Below, one piece after another: positions 5,236-11,476 of a stretch of DNA of 27,917 nucleotides. The stretch comes from a virus: the IMG/VR virus record IMGVR_UViG_3300025276_000168, positions 1 to 27,917 of that record. One strand, 5' to 3'. The position numbers and the translations under genes are program-made. Below the pieces are notes generated by a model. That model did not search any database, was not told the origin of the DNA, and was given only the letters and a program-made list of their open reading frames with translations. Position 1 is the stretch's first letter. Every line of letters begins with the position of its first letter.

Positions 5236-7143
5236 ATGGACCACACATCCGACACCAAGTACCCGACAGCAAGTTGGGGTGAATTTGGGAATGTCATTAT
5301 TAGCAATTTAGACCTGAAGAAGACAGCGCAGGGAGAATACCACGGCCCATGTCCATCTTGCTCAGGCACAGACCGCTTCTGGATTAAAGAGTTCCAAGGC
5401 GAAGTTATGGTCAATTGCCGCAAGTGCAATGATTATAAGTCTATCAAGGACAGACTACGAGACTTGTCCCTTTGGCCAGAGCAAGGCCATACTCCGCAAG
5501 TCGCACCCAAGAAAAGCGAAATAGATTGGCCAGAGCGTGACCCCATGAGTAACCACCCATACTTGGAAAAGAAGCGCCTCAAGCTACACAATGCAACGAT
5601 TGATGGTGACAAGCTTTCCATCCCAGTCATCGACCCGACAGGGCGTAGGGTTGGTGTTCAGTTCATCGACGCAGATGGCCGCAAGAAGTTCTCATACCAA
5701 CTACCTGTCGTCGGCAACTTCAGCGTCATTGGTGGCCCCGTTAAGGACTTCACATACATCGCTGAAGGTTGGGCTACTGCGGCCACCATCCACGAGGCCA
5801 CTGGGAAGCCCTGTGTGTTTGCACTGAACGCGGGCAACATAGTTCCGGTAGTCGAGGCACTCCAGAAGGCAAAACCACATGCAGAGCTGGTTATTGCTGG
5901 CGACAATGATGATGCTGGCCGCAAGGAATGTGAGCGTGCCTTCTCCGAGCTTGGTGTGGAGTATATCTTGCCAGACCAAGAGGGCTGGGATTACTCCGAC
6001 CTTTGGGTTGCGCAAGGCCCGGAGGCCACACGCAAGGCACTGACTGTGCAGAGCGTAATGGACCAAGTGTTTCTCCCAAACCAGGCCATCCCGCAGCTTG
6101 GCCGCAACTACCTTGTGAAAGGCTGGCTTGGCGAAGGCCAGATGTCAGTGATCTACGGCCCATCAAACGTCGGCAAGTCATTCTTTGCGCTAGATATGTC
6201 ATGGCATGTATCATGCGGTGAGACATGGAATGGCCACAAGGTTATTGGCGGCTCAGTTCTGTACCTTGCTACTGAAGGCGGCATGGCTTTCCACAACCGC
6301 GTTGTTGCACTCAGCAAGCAGTATCCAGACCATAAGGATGTGAAGCTTGCCGTGCGACCTGCCCCCGTCAACTTGCTTGATGGCGAGATTGATATGAACG
6401 TGCTGGAAAAGCTTTGCCGTGAGGTATCGCGCCGCCACGGTCAGGTTAAGCTCATTGTTGTGGATACACTCAGCCGGTCTATGGCTGGTGGCAACGAGAA
6501 CTCGCCAGAGGACATGACGCGCTTCATTGGCAACTGCGATAAGATGCGTGAAATGACAGGCGCACACGTCGCCATCGTCCACCACTCAGGCAAGGATAAG
6601 GCCGCAGGTGCGCGTGGTCACAGCTCACTTCGTGCCGCCACTGACACCGAGATTGAGCTGGACTACAATGAGGAAAGCGGGATGCGCTCGGCAAAAGCAA
6701 CCAAGCAGCGCGATATGGAGACAGGCGCGACATTCTCATTCAAGCTTGATGTAGTTGAGCTAGGCAGAGACGAGGATGGCGATGCCGTTACCACATGTAC
6801 TGTTAAACAAGCGTCTGACAGCGAAATTGAGGAAGCCAACCGACCACGTATCAAGGGCAAGAACCAAGTCCTCATACGCCAAGTGTTCACCCAATTGCGC
6901 GGCGAAGGCATAGGCCGGCCAAACCCTGCTGGCGCAGGATTTCCCGAACCCCGCACCCACTGGATGATCCAAGAGGAAACGGTGAAAGATCACTTTGCTG
7001 GCAAAGTGTCGTCATCGTCCAACCCAAGGTCAGTGTATAAGCAAGCTATGGACGCCCTAATCGGGTCTGGCCACGCTGTACTCAACGACGGATTCATTTG
7101 GTTCACAGATACAAACGGCAAATATAAGGAGGCTATACAATGA
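5236..7143 (+). CDS. Primase-helicase: zinc finger, Toprim and RecA-like (RepA-type) helicase
   Basis: A 635-aa bifunctional replication protein. The N-terminal zinc-binding site has Cys39-x2-Cys42 and Cys61-x2-Cys64 with DRFW between them. A Toprim domain follows, with YIAEGWATAATI (Glu177) and VIAGDNDDAGR (Asp223, Asp225). A RecA-like ATPase then carries Walker A GPSNVGKS (308-315), an LYLATEGG segment, Walker B LIVVDT (Asp410) and a VHHSGKDKAAGARG motif. The ATPase resembles RepA/AAA_25 helicases rather than the DnaB-like half of T7 gp4. The C-terminal 130 residues are probably a winged-helix-like tail. The ATG at 5236 has AAGGA 6 nt upstream; ATGs at 5221 (AGGA upstream) and 5170 are possible, the latter lying next to the leader hairpin. 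Confidence 0.9.
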   Translation: MDHTSDTKYPTASWGEFGNVIISNLDLKKTAQGEYHGPCPSCSGTDRFWIKEFQGEVMVNCRKCNDYKSIKDRLRDLSLWPEQGHTPQVAPKKSEIDWPERDPMSNHPYLEKKRLKLHNATIDGDKLSIPVIDPTGRRVGVQFIDADGRKKFSYQLPVVGNFSVIGGPVKDFTYIAEGWATAATIHEATGKPCVFALNAGNIVPVVEALQKAKPHAELVIAGDNDDAGRKECERAFSELGVEYILPDQEGWDYSDLWVAQGPEATRKALTVQSVMDQVFLPNQAIPQLGRNYLVKGWLGEGQMSVIYGPSNVGKSFFALDMSWHVSCGETWNGHKVIGGSVLYLATEGGMAFHNRVVALSKQYPDHKDVKLAVRPAPVNLLDGEIDMNVLEKLCREVSRRHGQVKLIVVDTLSRSMAGGNENSPEDMTRFIGNCDKMREMTGAHVAIVHHSGKDKAAGARGHSSLRAATDTEIELDYNEESGMRSAKATKQRDMETGATFSFKLDVVELGRDEDGDAVTTCTVKQASDSEIEEANRPRIKGKNQVLIRQVFTQLRGEGIGRPNPAGAGFPEPRTHWMIQEETVKDHFAGKVSSSSNPRSVYKQAMDALIGSGHAVLNDGFIWFTDTNGKYKEAIQ

Positions 7144-7292
7144 TTGAATGCGAAGAGTGCGGAGGCACCGGCGAAATGGAAGTCGATTACCACATGTCGC
7201 ACAACAGTGGGCGAGATGTGGGGTTTATCGACACGCAAGTTGAAGAATGTGACTGGTGCTGTGGCGCTGGTGAAGTTGAGGGGGACGAATGA
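7140..7292 (+). CDS. DnaJ-type zinc-ribbon mini-protein, 50 aa
   Basis: The ATG at 7140 overlaps the primase-helicase stop (ATGA). The protein is built around two halves of a DnaJ-like zinc site: CEECGGTG (residues 4-11) and CDWCCGAG (37-44), that is, a CxxCxGxG pair separated by 25 residues. This is the metal-binding core of the DnaJ cysteine-rich domain without the J domain. The remainder is acidic. It likely chelates one zinc and may act as an adaptor or accessory to the primase-helicase translated just before it. It is short, but motif, overlap and full-length frame make it convincing. Confidence 0.75.
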   Translation: MIECEECGGTGEMEVDYHMSHNSGRDVGFIDTQVEECDWCCGAGEVEGDE

Positions 7293-7319
7293 TGGTCAAT
7301 ATAATTGGAGAATTTAGAA

Positions 7320-7472
7320 GTGTCAGAAACAACAATAATCACGCAGCGCCTGCTGCGGATCAACGAGATCATGGTGAAGCAGAGTGCATCCAAGGATCGG
7401 CCAAACCTGAAGCAGCAATTGGAAGAGCAGAAGGCGCTGTTGCAGATGTTAGAACGCTCCCTAAAGCGGTGA
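7320..7472 (+). CDS. Small coiled-coil protein, 50 aa
   Basis: This gene starts with GTG at 7320, with GGAG (7307-7310) 9 nt upstream, and ends in a TGA that overlaps the next GTG start by 4 nt. The product is a single long helix by pattern (RLLRINEIMVKQ and NLKQQLEEQKALLQMLERSL), with Leu/Ile/Met spaced as in a coiled coil, probably dimeric. Another frame is open across the same bases (7289-7468), but it reads as low-complexity sequence and lacks this heptad pattern, so I take 7320-7472 as the real gene. Function is unknown. Confidence 0.65.
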   Translation: MSETTIITQRLLRINEIMVKQSASKDRPNLKQQLEEQKALLQMLERSLKR

Positions 7473-7918
7473 CAAAGGCTGAACGCGCCGAAGAAAGGCT
7501 TGGTATAGCCATGCTGCGCGAGGCTTTGAACGACCCGCTGATACCAAATCCGCCCAAGTGGAGAGCGGCCACATCGTTCGCACAGGCCCAACGTGCGCAG
7601 CTTGCAAAAGAGCGTCGTGAGCGCGTTAGACTCTACGCAGAAGAGGGCATAATGACTGTGCCGCAGGTTGCTCAGTTGGAGCGTGTAGTGCAAACAACCA
7701 TACGGGCTGATTGTCAGCTCTTAGGTGTGCGGCTTCGTGCCAGCATAATCAAGGTGTCTCCGTATCAGGGGCAAATCTCGGCTCGACGTGACAGGCTTGA
7801 GGAAATGGCCACAACGGGAATGACACGCGCCGCAGCAGCAGAAGAGCTGGGCGTGTCCGAGGCTACGGTAAGGCGAGACCTTATGGTGGCGCGTATTAAA
7901 TGGGAGGGGAACCGCTAA
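7469..7918 (+). CDS. Helix-turn-helix protein with two HTH segments, 149 aa
   Basis: I chose the GTG at 7469, which overlaps the upstream stop as GTGA; the in-frame extension to 7289 overlaps the coiled-coil gene and looks non-coding. The N-terminal third is helical and basic (TSFAQAQRAQLAKERRERVRLYAEEG). Two HTH-like motifs follow: one at about residues 55-80 (GIMTVPQVAQLERVVQTTIR) and one at about 115-140 (GMTRAAAAEELGVSEATVRR), the second a very good match to sigma70 region-4/resolvase-type HTH. It is likely a DNA-binding regulator acting after the replication genes. The family name is unknown. Confidence 0.7.
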   Translation: MTKAERAEERLGIAMLREALNDPLIPNPPKWRAATSFAQAQRAQLAKERRERVRLYAEEGIMTVPQVAQLERVVQTTIRADCQLLGVRLRASIIKVSPYQGQISARRDRLEEMATTGMTRAAAAEELGVSEATVRRDLMVARIKWEGNR

Positions 7919-8109
7919 TGTCTGATCGCCGCATACTAATGCTTGAAAACAATCTCAACGAGGCCCGGACGCTGATCAGCGTCTTGCAGTCTAAGGTCGC
8001 ACGCCAGCGCGATGACGTGACAAGATTGCGCAATCGCGTTGATACGCTGATGCTGGATAAAAAAGAGATCACAAAAAAGCTCAATGAGCTGCGAGAGGAA
8101 AAACAATGA
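7918..8109 (+). CDS. Small coiled-coil protein, 63 aa
   Basis: The ATG at 7918 shares its A with the upstream stop (TAATG), with GGAGGGG about 10 nt before it. The entire protein is a predicted parallel coiled coil: Leu, Val and Ile recur in heptads from residue 6 to 55 (ENNLNEARTLISVLQSKVAR, RLRNRVDTLMLDKK), rich in Arg, Lys and Glu. It probably dimerises or acts as an adaptor for the HTH proteins on either side, with which it is translationally coupled. No family is recognised. Confidence 0.65.
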   Translation: MSDRRILMLENNLNEARTLISVLQSKVARQRDDVTRLRNRVDTLMLDKKEITKKLNELREEKQ

Positions 8110-8483
8110 CGGATGGTCGGCGTCACCCGTACAGCAATCGCACCAAGGAAATTTGGTCGATATACAACGAACATCCATCGCTATCGAACCCTGCAATCGC
8201 TAAGATAGTTGGGACCACTCCCAATATTGTGGCTGGTGCTATCACGCGCGGGAAAGTTAGCGGTCATTGCCGCCACAGACCAAAGACAAAGGCGACAGTG
8301 CTAAACTCCGCGAGCATTACGGGCGGCTATATCGGCCAAGTTCTTGACGCGCTTGACGTTCAGCAAATGCAGTGGCTATTTGATGAGGCCGAGAATTGCG
8401 CGTGCTTGACTGCTGCTGAATATATTGCAGAGCTTGTTCTTGATGCCTATGAAGAAGCAACAGCAGTAGGAGCCAGTAAATGA
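8106..8483 (+). CDS. N-terminal HTH protein, 125 aa
   Basis: It starts in an ATGA overlap with the coiled-coil gene. The N-terminal 60 residues read as a GcrA/HTH-like segment: WSIYNEHPSLSNPAIAKIVG then TTPNIVAGAITRGKV, a good helix-turn-helix with basic flanks (CRHRPKTK). The C-terminal half is acidic and helical (QQMQWLFDEAENCACLTAAEYIAELVLDAYEE), likely a dimerisation or partner-binding part. It is a probable transcriptional regulator in a tight cluster of DNA-binding and coiled-coil genes. Confidence 0.65.
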   Translation: MTDGRRHPYSNRTKEIWSIYNEHPSLSNPAIAKIVGTTPNIVAGAITRGKVSGHCRHRPKTKATVLNSASITGGYIGQVLDALDVQQMQWLFDEAENCACLTAAEYIAELVLDAYEEATAVGASK

Positions 8484-8764
8484 ACAGAGACGAGATACTT
8501 CAAACCGCAGAGAACTGCATCACAGTGGACCGCGCAGCGACCCACGGCGATGCCGAGGATAGCTTCCAGACCATAGCCGAGGCTTGGTCGTGGTGGCTGT
8601 CAAATCGCAGCATCCCAGAAAGCCCACTTGAGGCCAGCGATGTCGCAATAATGATGTCACTGTTTAAGATAGCCCGCATTGCTGGCAACGCACAGCACGA
8701 AGACAACTACATTGATTTGGCTGGCTACGCCGCGCTGGCTGGCGAAATATCAACGGTGGAATAG
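8480..8764 (+). CDS. DUF6378-like protein, 94 aa
   Basis: Last gene of the rightward operon, starting in an ATGA overlap. The sequence follows a small domain frequent in phages: a DRAATHGDAEDSF segment near the N-terminus, a WSWWLS helix, and the C-terminal pattern DVAIMMSLFKIARIAGNAQHEDNYIDLAGYAALAGEI. The His/Asp-rich helices recall all-alpha nucleotide pyrophosphohydrolase-like folds, but enzymatic activity has not been assigned to this family to my knowledge. Its last 15 bases overlap the end of the converging leftward gene. Confidence 0.7.
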   Translation: MNRDEILQTAENCITVDRAATHGDAEDSFQTIAEAWSWWLSNRSIPESPLEASDVAIMMSLFKIARIAGNAQHEDNYIDLAGYAALAGEISTVE

Positions 8765-9124
8765 ACCCGCAATATCATCAGCCTCGGCCTGTTGGGTAAA
8801 TTCAGCAGGCCGAAGCGTCGTCGTCTGGTGGCCTTTTAACTGATACTCGCTAAACACGCGGATCAAACTCAGCGGCATACAGACGAACACGAAAATCTCC
8901 GCATCTGAGCCGCCACGGCTAAATTTGAATGACCCAGAAAGTGTTGGCACAATCGACGACTTCACTTCAACGCGCAGCACACGCTTGGACGGTAGCGTCA
9001 CATGCAAGTCGCACGAACCATCGACGTGGGCCGTTTCCAGCCCAGCCGCTTCAAACCTTGACGCAGCAAGGAACTCGCCAGCACGACCAATGCCCGTAGA
9101 ACTTAGTTTAGTTGATTTATACAT
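8750..9124 (-). CDS. PD-(D/E)XK nuclease-like protein (resolvase-type), 124 aa
   Basis: Motif order fits a short PD-(D/E)XK nuclease of the archaeal Holliday-junction-resolvase/endonuclease class: a GRAGEFLAASRFEAAG helix with the first Glu, GSCDLHV with the Asp, then RVEVKSS giving the E-x-K pair, and a strand pair (EIFVFVCM, LIRVFS). I chose the ATG at 9124; no clear ribosome-binding site precedes it, and the frame is open to a TTG at 9169. It is the final gene of the leftward block and is separated from the endolysin by a 12-bp hairpin. Its 3' end overlaps the early operon by 15 bases. Confidence 0.6.
   Translation of the reverse strand: MYKSTKLSSTGIGRAGEFLAASRFEAAGLETAHVDGSCDLHVTLPSKRVLRVEVKSSIVPTLSGSFKFSRGGSDAEIFVFVCMPLSLIRVFSEYQLKGHQTTTLRPAEFTQQAEADDIAGLFHR
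8784..8813 (+). terminator. Hairpin just after the early operon, inside the converging gene
   Basis: An 11-bp stem (8784-8794 with 8803-8813, one U-G wobble in the + strand RNA) with an 8-nt loop starts 20 bp after the last early stop. No T-run follows, so it may rather protect the 3' end or work with other factors. It lies within codons of the converging leftward gene. Confidence 0.4.
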
Positions 9125-9136
9125 TTTGGGAAATCG

Positions 9137-9195
9137 TGTGGCTGAGTGAAGACCAACAACAGCACCCAATAATTAAATTGAGCCACCCAGCCACA
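9137..9195 (-). promoter_or_regulatory. 12-bp inverted repeat between the endolysin and nuclease genes
   Basis: TGTGGCTGAGTG at 9137-9148 is complementary to 9184-9195, giving a 12-bp stem with a single G-U pair in the - strand RNA and a 35-nt loop. It ends 13 bp before the nuclease ATG. It could reduce read-through or expose/hide the start of the last gene. No T-tract follows. Confidence 0.45.
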
Positions 9196-9200
9196 ACTTC

Positions 9201-9656
9201 TTATATTACCAACTCAAAATGTGGTCCATCAATAAACGGCCTACGACCCTGTGAGCGACGCAAGTCAACATAGGCGTTCATGGCTTCTTCCATTGTGCCA
9301 TCCCAGTCTCGGATGTCCTCAATGTGCCAGCAAGCCCCCCAGCGCAACGGGACGCCAAGTTGTATGGCGGCCTCTTTCATCGCGTCGGCAAGGTCATCGT
9401 ACAGGTTAAGTTCCCAAGACCCACGCGAACCGATATACGCCATGAGATCAACAGCGTTGCCACCGATATGCTTTGAGTTCATTGTCTTGCTGGCACCCTT
9501 GGCCACAAGCTCACGCTGCTCCTCAATTGTGCGGAGGCCGCAGATAACGCCGAAGTCAGTTTTCGTCATGCCAATGGCAGCCCGGACGACAGCGACTAAG
9601 CTCGCGTCTACGCCCTCAAGCTTATCAAGGCTGCGTTGTGATAGTTTGTAAGTCAT
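9201..9656 (-). CDS. M15-family endolysin (D,D- or L,D-type peptidoglycan peptidase)
   Basis: A 151-aa protein with the metal and active-site pattern of the VanY/M15 peptidases used as endolysins: SKHIGGNAVDL (His63, Asp70), a WGACWHIED segment (106-114) and a C-terminal GPHFEL with His146. The N-terminal half carries the usual CGLRTIEEQREL helix. No signal peptide is present, so it must be released by the holin encoded just upstream. Its ATG overlaps the holin stop (ATGA), giving a holin-endolysin pair. It would cleave the stem peptide of the cell wall at lysis. Confidence 0.85.
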   Translation of the reverse strand: MTYKLSQRSLDKLEGVDASLVAVVRAAIGMTKTDFGVICGLRTIEEQRELVAKGASKTMNSKHIGGNAVDLMAYIGSRGSWELNLYDDLADAMKEAAIQLGVPLRWGACWHIEDIRDWDGTMEEAMNAYVDLRRSQGRRPFIDGPHFELVI

Positions 9657-9997
9657 TTTTTAAACCCTTTCATGGTTCTTATACCAAAGCTGGCTGCGAT
9701 ACTCGCATACATTGCCCACTGAAACCAGCTCGGCGCTTTTTCTAGGTTGGCAAAGCCCTCGGCCATGTAGGGTTGAAGTCCGGGGATAAAACTGCCAATT
9801 ACAATGGCGATGAAAGCCACGGTCCACGCCTCATCCTTCCAGCTATCCTTGCTGGCCTCAATAGCTGATTGCTCCCAGCTAATTTCACCTGTAGCTATCT
9901 TCATTTTCGTTTCAGCTTCAGCCTTCTTAACAGCAGTCTTGCCGTCAATCACGCTGGTTGCCAGACCGACAACGCTGTTTAAAATTGCACCAATCAT
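9653..9997 (-). CDS. Holin, three-helix GTA-release type
   Basis: A 114-aa protein with a hydrophobic amphipathic N-terminus (MIGAILNSVVGLATSVIDG), a charged middle (residues about 20-53, with the WEQSAIEASKDSWKDE pattern seen in holins associated with gene-transfer-agent release), a membrane helix at about 56-73 and a second at about 91-109, and a basic C-terminal end. Position directly before the endolysin supports the call. AAGGA lies about 7 nt before the ATG. It would make the inner-membrane lesion that lets the endolysin out. Confidence 0.75.
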   Translation of the reverse strand: MIGAILNSVVGLATSVIDGKTAVKKAEAETKMKIATGEISWEQSAIEASKDSWKDEAWTVAFIAIVIGSFIPGLQPYMAEGFANLEKAPSWFQWAMYASIAASFGIRTMKGFKK

Positions 9998-10000
9998 AGC

Positions 10001-10303
10001 TCAATCCTTTTTGGCTTGGTACGCATTGGCACCGAAGAAGGCACCAAGTATCAAGCTGGTTGCTGGGAAGTAGATCGTGGCCATAGAGCCAAGGATGTCA
10101 GCCGCAGCGGTCAAGCCGATAAAGGTAGCGCCAATGACAAAAAAGGGATAACCCAACATGCCAGCAAGCACCCACCAAATCATCTTGCGGGATTGGTCGC
10201 GCTGGGCGTTGTCGTCCTCAATACGCATTCGGCGGTCTTGCATCAGCAGCTCACGCTCATCAATGTCCAAGACACCGTTGCCGTTCAAGTCATAGTCATT
10301 CAT
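10001..10303 (-). CDS. EF-hand two-helix membrane protein, 100 aa
   Basis: Residues 5-16 form a complete canonical EF-hand loop (DLNGNGVLDIDE: ligands at Asp5, Asn7, Asn9, Asp13 and Glu16, Gly10 at the turn and Leu12 at the hydrophobic position). A charged helix follows to residue 40, then two membrane helices (about 41-64 and 67-92) and a short KKD tail. One loop on an otherwise small membrane protein in a lysis cassette suggests Ca-dependent holin/antiholin or membrane function, but this is inference. It overlaps the coiled-coil gene by 4 nt and ends 3 nt before the holin start. Confidence 0.7.
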   Translation of the reverse strand: MNDYDLNGNGVLDIDERELLMQDRRMRIEDDNAQRDQSRKMIWWVLAGMLGYPFFVIGATFIGLTAAADILGSMATIYFPATSLILGAFFGANAYQAKKD

Positions 10304-10713
10304 AGCGGTTTTCCTAACTCGTCAATCGCATCCCATGTACTGTCGATGTCAGATTGAAGTTGCTTTATTTTGGCGTCGATACCGTCGGTGATTAGCTCCG
10401 CACGCTCGACTTTACTGCGCAGGTCAAGCAGCGTCTTCTGCTGCTCAAGGATGCTAATCATCTGCGTACCGATCTGGGTTAGCTGCGTGTTTAGTCCAGA
10501 TACGTTGTTGTCACCAATGGTTTGTTCCAGTGCTTGGATACGGGAGGTGGTGGCAAGGACTTCATTAACGGCGTCCTCAACGCCCCAAAAGCGATTAACC
10601 ACATCATAGCCATAATAGATGCCGCCGCTAAGACTGCCGAGCAAAGGAAGGGCAGCAGCGAGATATACTCCCTTAAACGTAAACCCGCCGACTTTAACTT
10701 CCGCATCACCCAC
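10300..10713 (-). CDS. Membrane-anchored coiled-coil protein (spanin-like topology), 137 aa
   Basis: I chose GTG at 10713, overlapping the upstream stop by 8 nt; the open frame extends to 10815, but that part runs inside the neighbour. The N-terminal 15 residues precede a membrane helix (about 16-38, VYLAAALPLLGSLSGGIYYGY), followed by a long helical stretch (about 50-130) with heptad-spaced hydrophobics and many Gln, Glu and Asp (QLTQIGTQMISILEQQKTLL). This matches an inner-membrane anchored periplasmic coiled coil, a type that includes i-spanins. The start codon is the least certain part. Confidence 0.6.
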   Translation of the reverse strand: MGDAEVKVGGFTFKGVYLAAALPLLGSLSGGIYYGYDVVNRFWGVEDAVNEVLATTSRIQALEQTIGDNNVSGLNTQLTQIGTQMISILEQQKTLLDLRSKVERAELITDGIDAKIKQLQSDIDSTWDAIDELGKPL

Positions 10714-11476
10714 CGTATGCAATCCCTGCTTCGTAAATATCTTCGACTGTTTGGAAGTCAGCCTGCAAAAGTTCAACCGTAGACAAGTAGACCCTTCCGC
10801 CTCCGCTGCGCACAAACGACATCACTAGCCTGTCGTTCGCAGCGTTGTATGTAGCACTTGCTCTCTGATCCACGCGCACGTTGTTGCGCCTAGCCCAAGT
10901 GTCAGTCACGCTGGTAAAGTTAGTGTTTCGTGATGCAGCCAGAAACCCAGCGGCCTCTTGAGCATAGGTCTCAACTTCAGCCAGCGCGGTGTTGTACTCA
11001 GACACATCGGCGTCTGTAATGGTCATGTCAGAGGTATTGAGTGTGGCCTGCAAATCTTGGCGCTCAGAAATGGTGTCCGCTTCCGCAGCCATTTCAGCAA
11101 CAGCACTGACCGCAGCGAACGTAACGGTTGCCGCAACTAGACTGTCCACTGCCACTGACAGGTTACCCAGCGAAACGGCGGCACTGTCTTCCAGCAGGTT
11201 AGCTGTGTTGTAATAGGTTGCACTCTGAACATTTGAGATGGCCGCGTTGTATGCGCTAGCCATCGTGGCACTTAACTGCGCCCTAGTCACAGAGCCGTCA
11301 GGTGCAATACCGCCACGGGCCGCGTAGTAACTAGCCCCCGTTGCCAGTGTCCGTGAGAGACTCACCTGATCCATCACCGCGTCTGCCGTCGTTTGCAGGT
11401 CGGTTATCGTTTGGTCCGCCATTGCGCCTGAAGCGGTCAGACAGACTAGGCTGGTTGCGATTGCTTGCTTCAACAT
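10706..11476 (-). CDS. Secreted protein with Sec signal peptide, 256 aa
   Basis: The ATG at 11476 (AAAGGAA 8 nt upstream) gives MLKQAIATSLVCLTASGAMA, a clear signal peptide with cleavage after AMA. The mature part is Ala/Thr-rich and helical, with a repetitive 'TTADAVMDQVSLS...SATMASAYNAAISNVQSATYY' character, ending in a beta-rich tail (NNVRVDQRASATYNAANDRL then VYLSTVELLQADFQTVEDIYE). It has one cysteine, in the leader. It lies in the lysis cluster and its first 146 nt overlap the end of the upstream gene in another frame. No family is recognised; a periplasmic or cell-surface role is inferred. Confidence 0.75.
   Translation of the reverse strand: MLKQAIATSLVCLTASGAMADQTITDLQTTADAVMDQVSLSRTLATGASYYAARGGIAPDGSVTRAQLSATMASAYNAAISNVQSATYYNTANLLEDSAAVSLGNLSVAVDSLVAATVTFAAVSAVAEMAAEADTISERQDLQATLNTSDMTITDADVSEYNTALAEVETYAQEAAGFLAASRNTNFTSVTDTWARRNNVRVDQRASATYNAANDRLVMSFVRSGGGRVYLSTVELLQADFQTVEDIYEAGIAYGG

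Noticed and set aside
5701-6226. Long antisense open frames opposite the primase-helicase
   Set aside because: Composition looks like complement shadow of a strongly conserved gene; no ribosome sites or motifs.
7289-7468. N-terminal 60 codons of the long open frame ending at 7918
   Set aside because: They overlap a better-supported coiled-coil gene with its own ribosome site, have low-complexity composition, and the downstream GTG at 7469 forms a GTGA junction.
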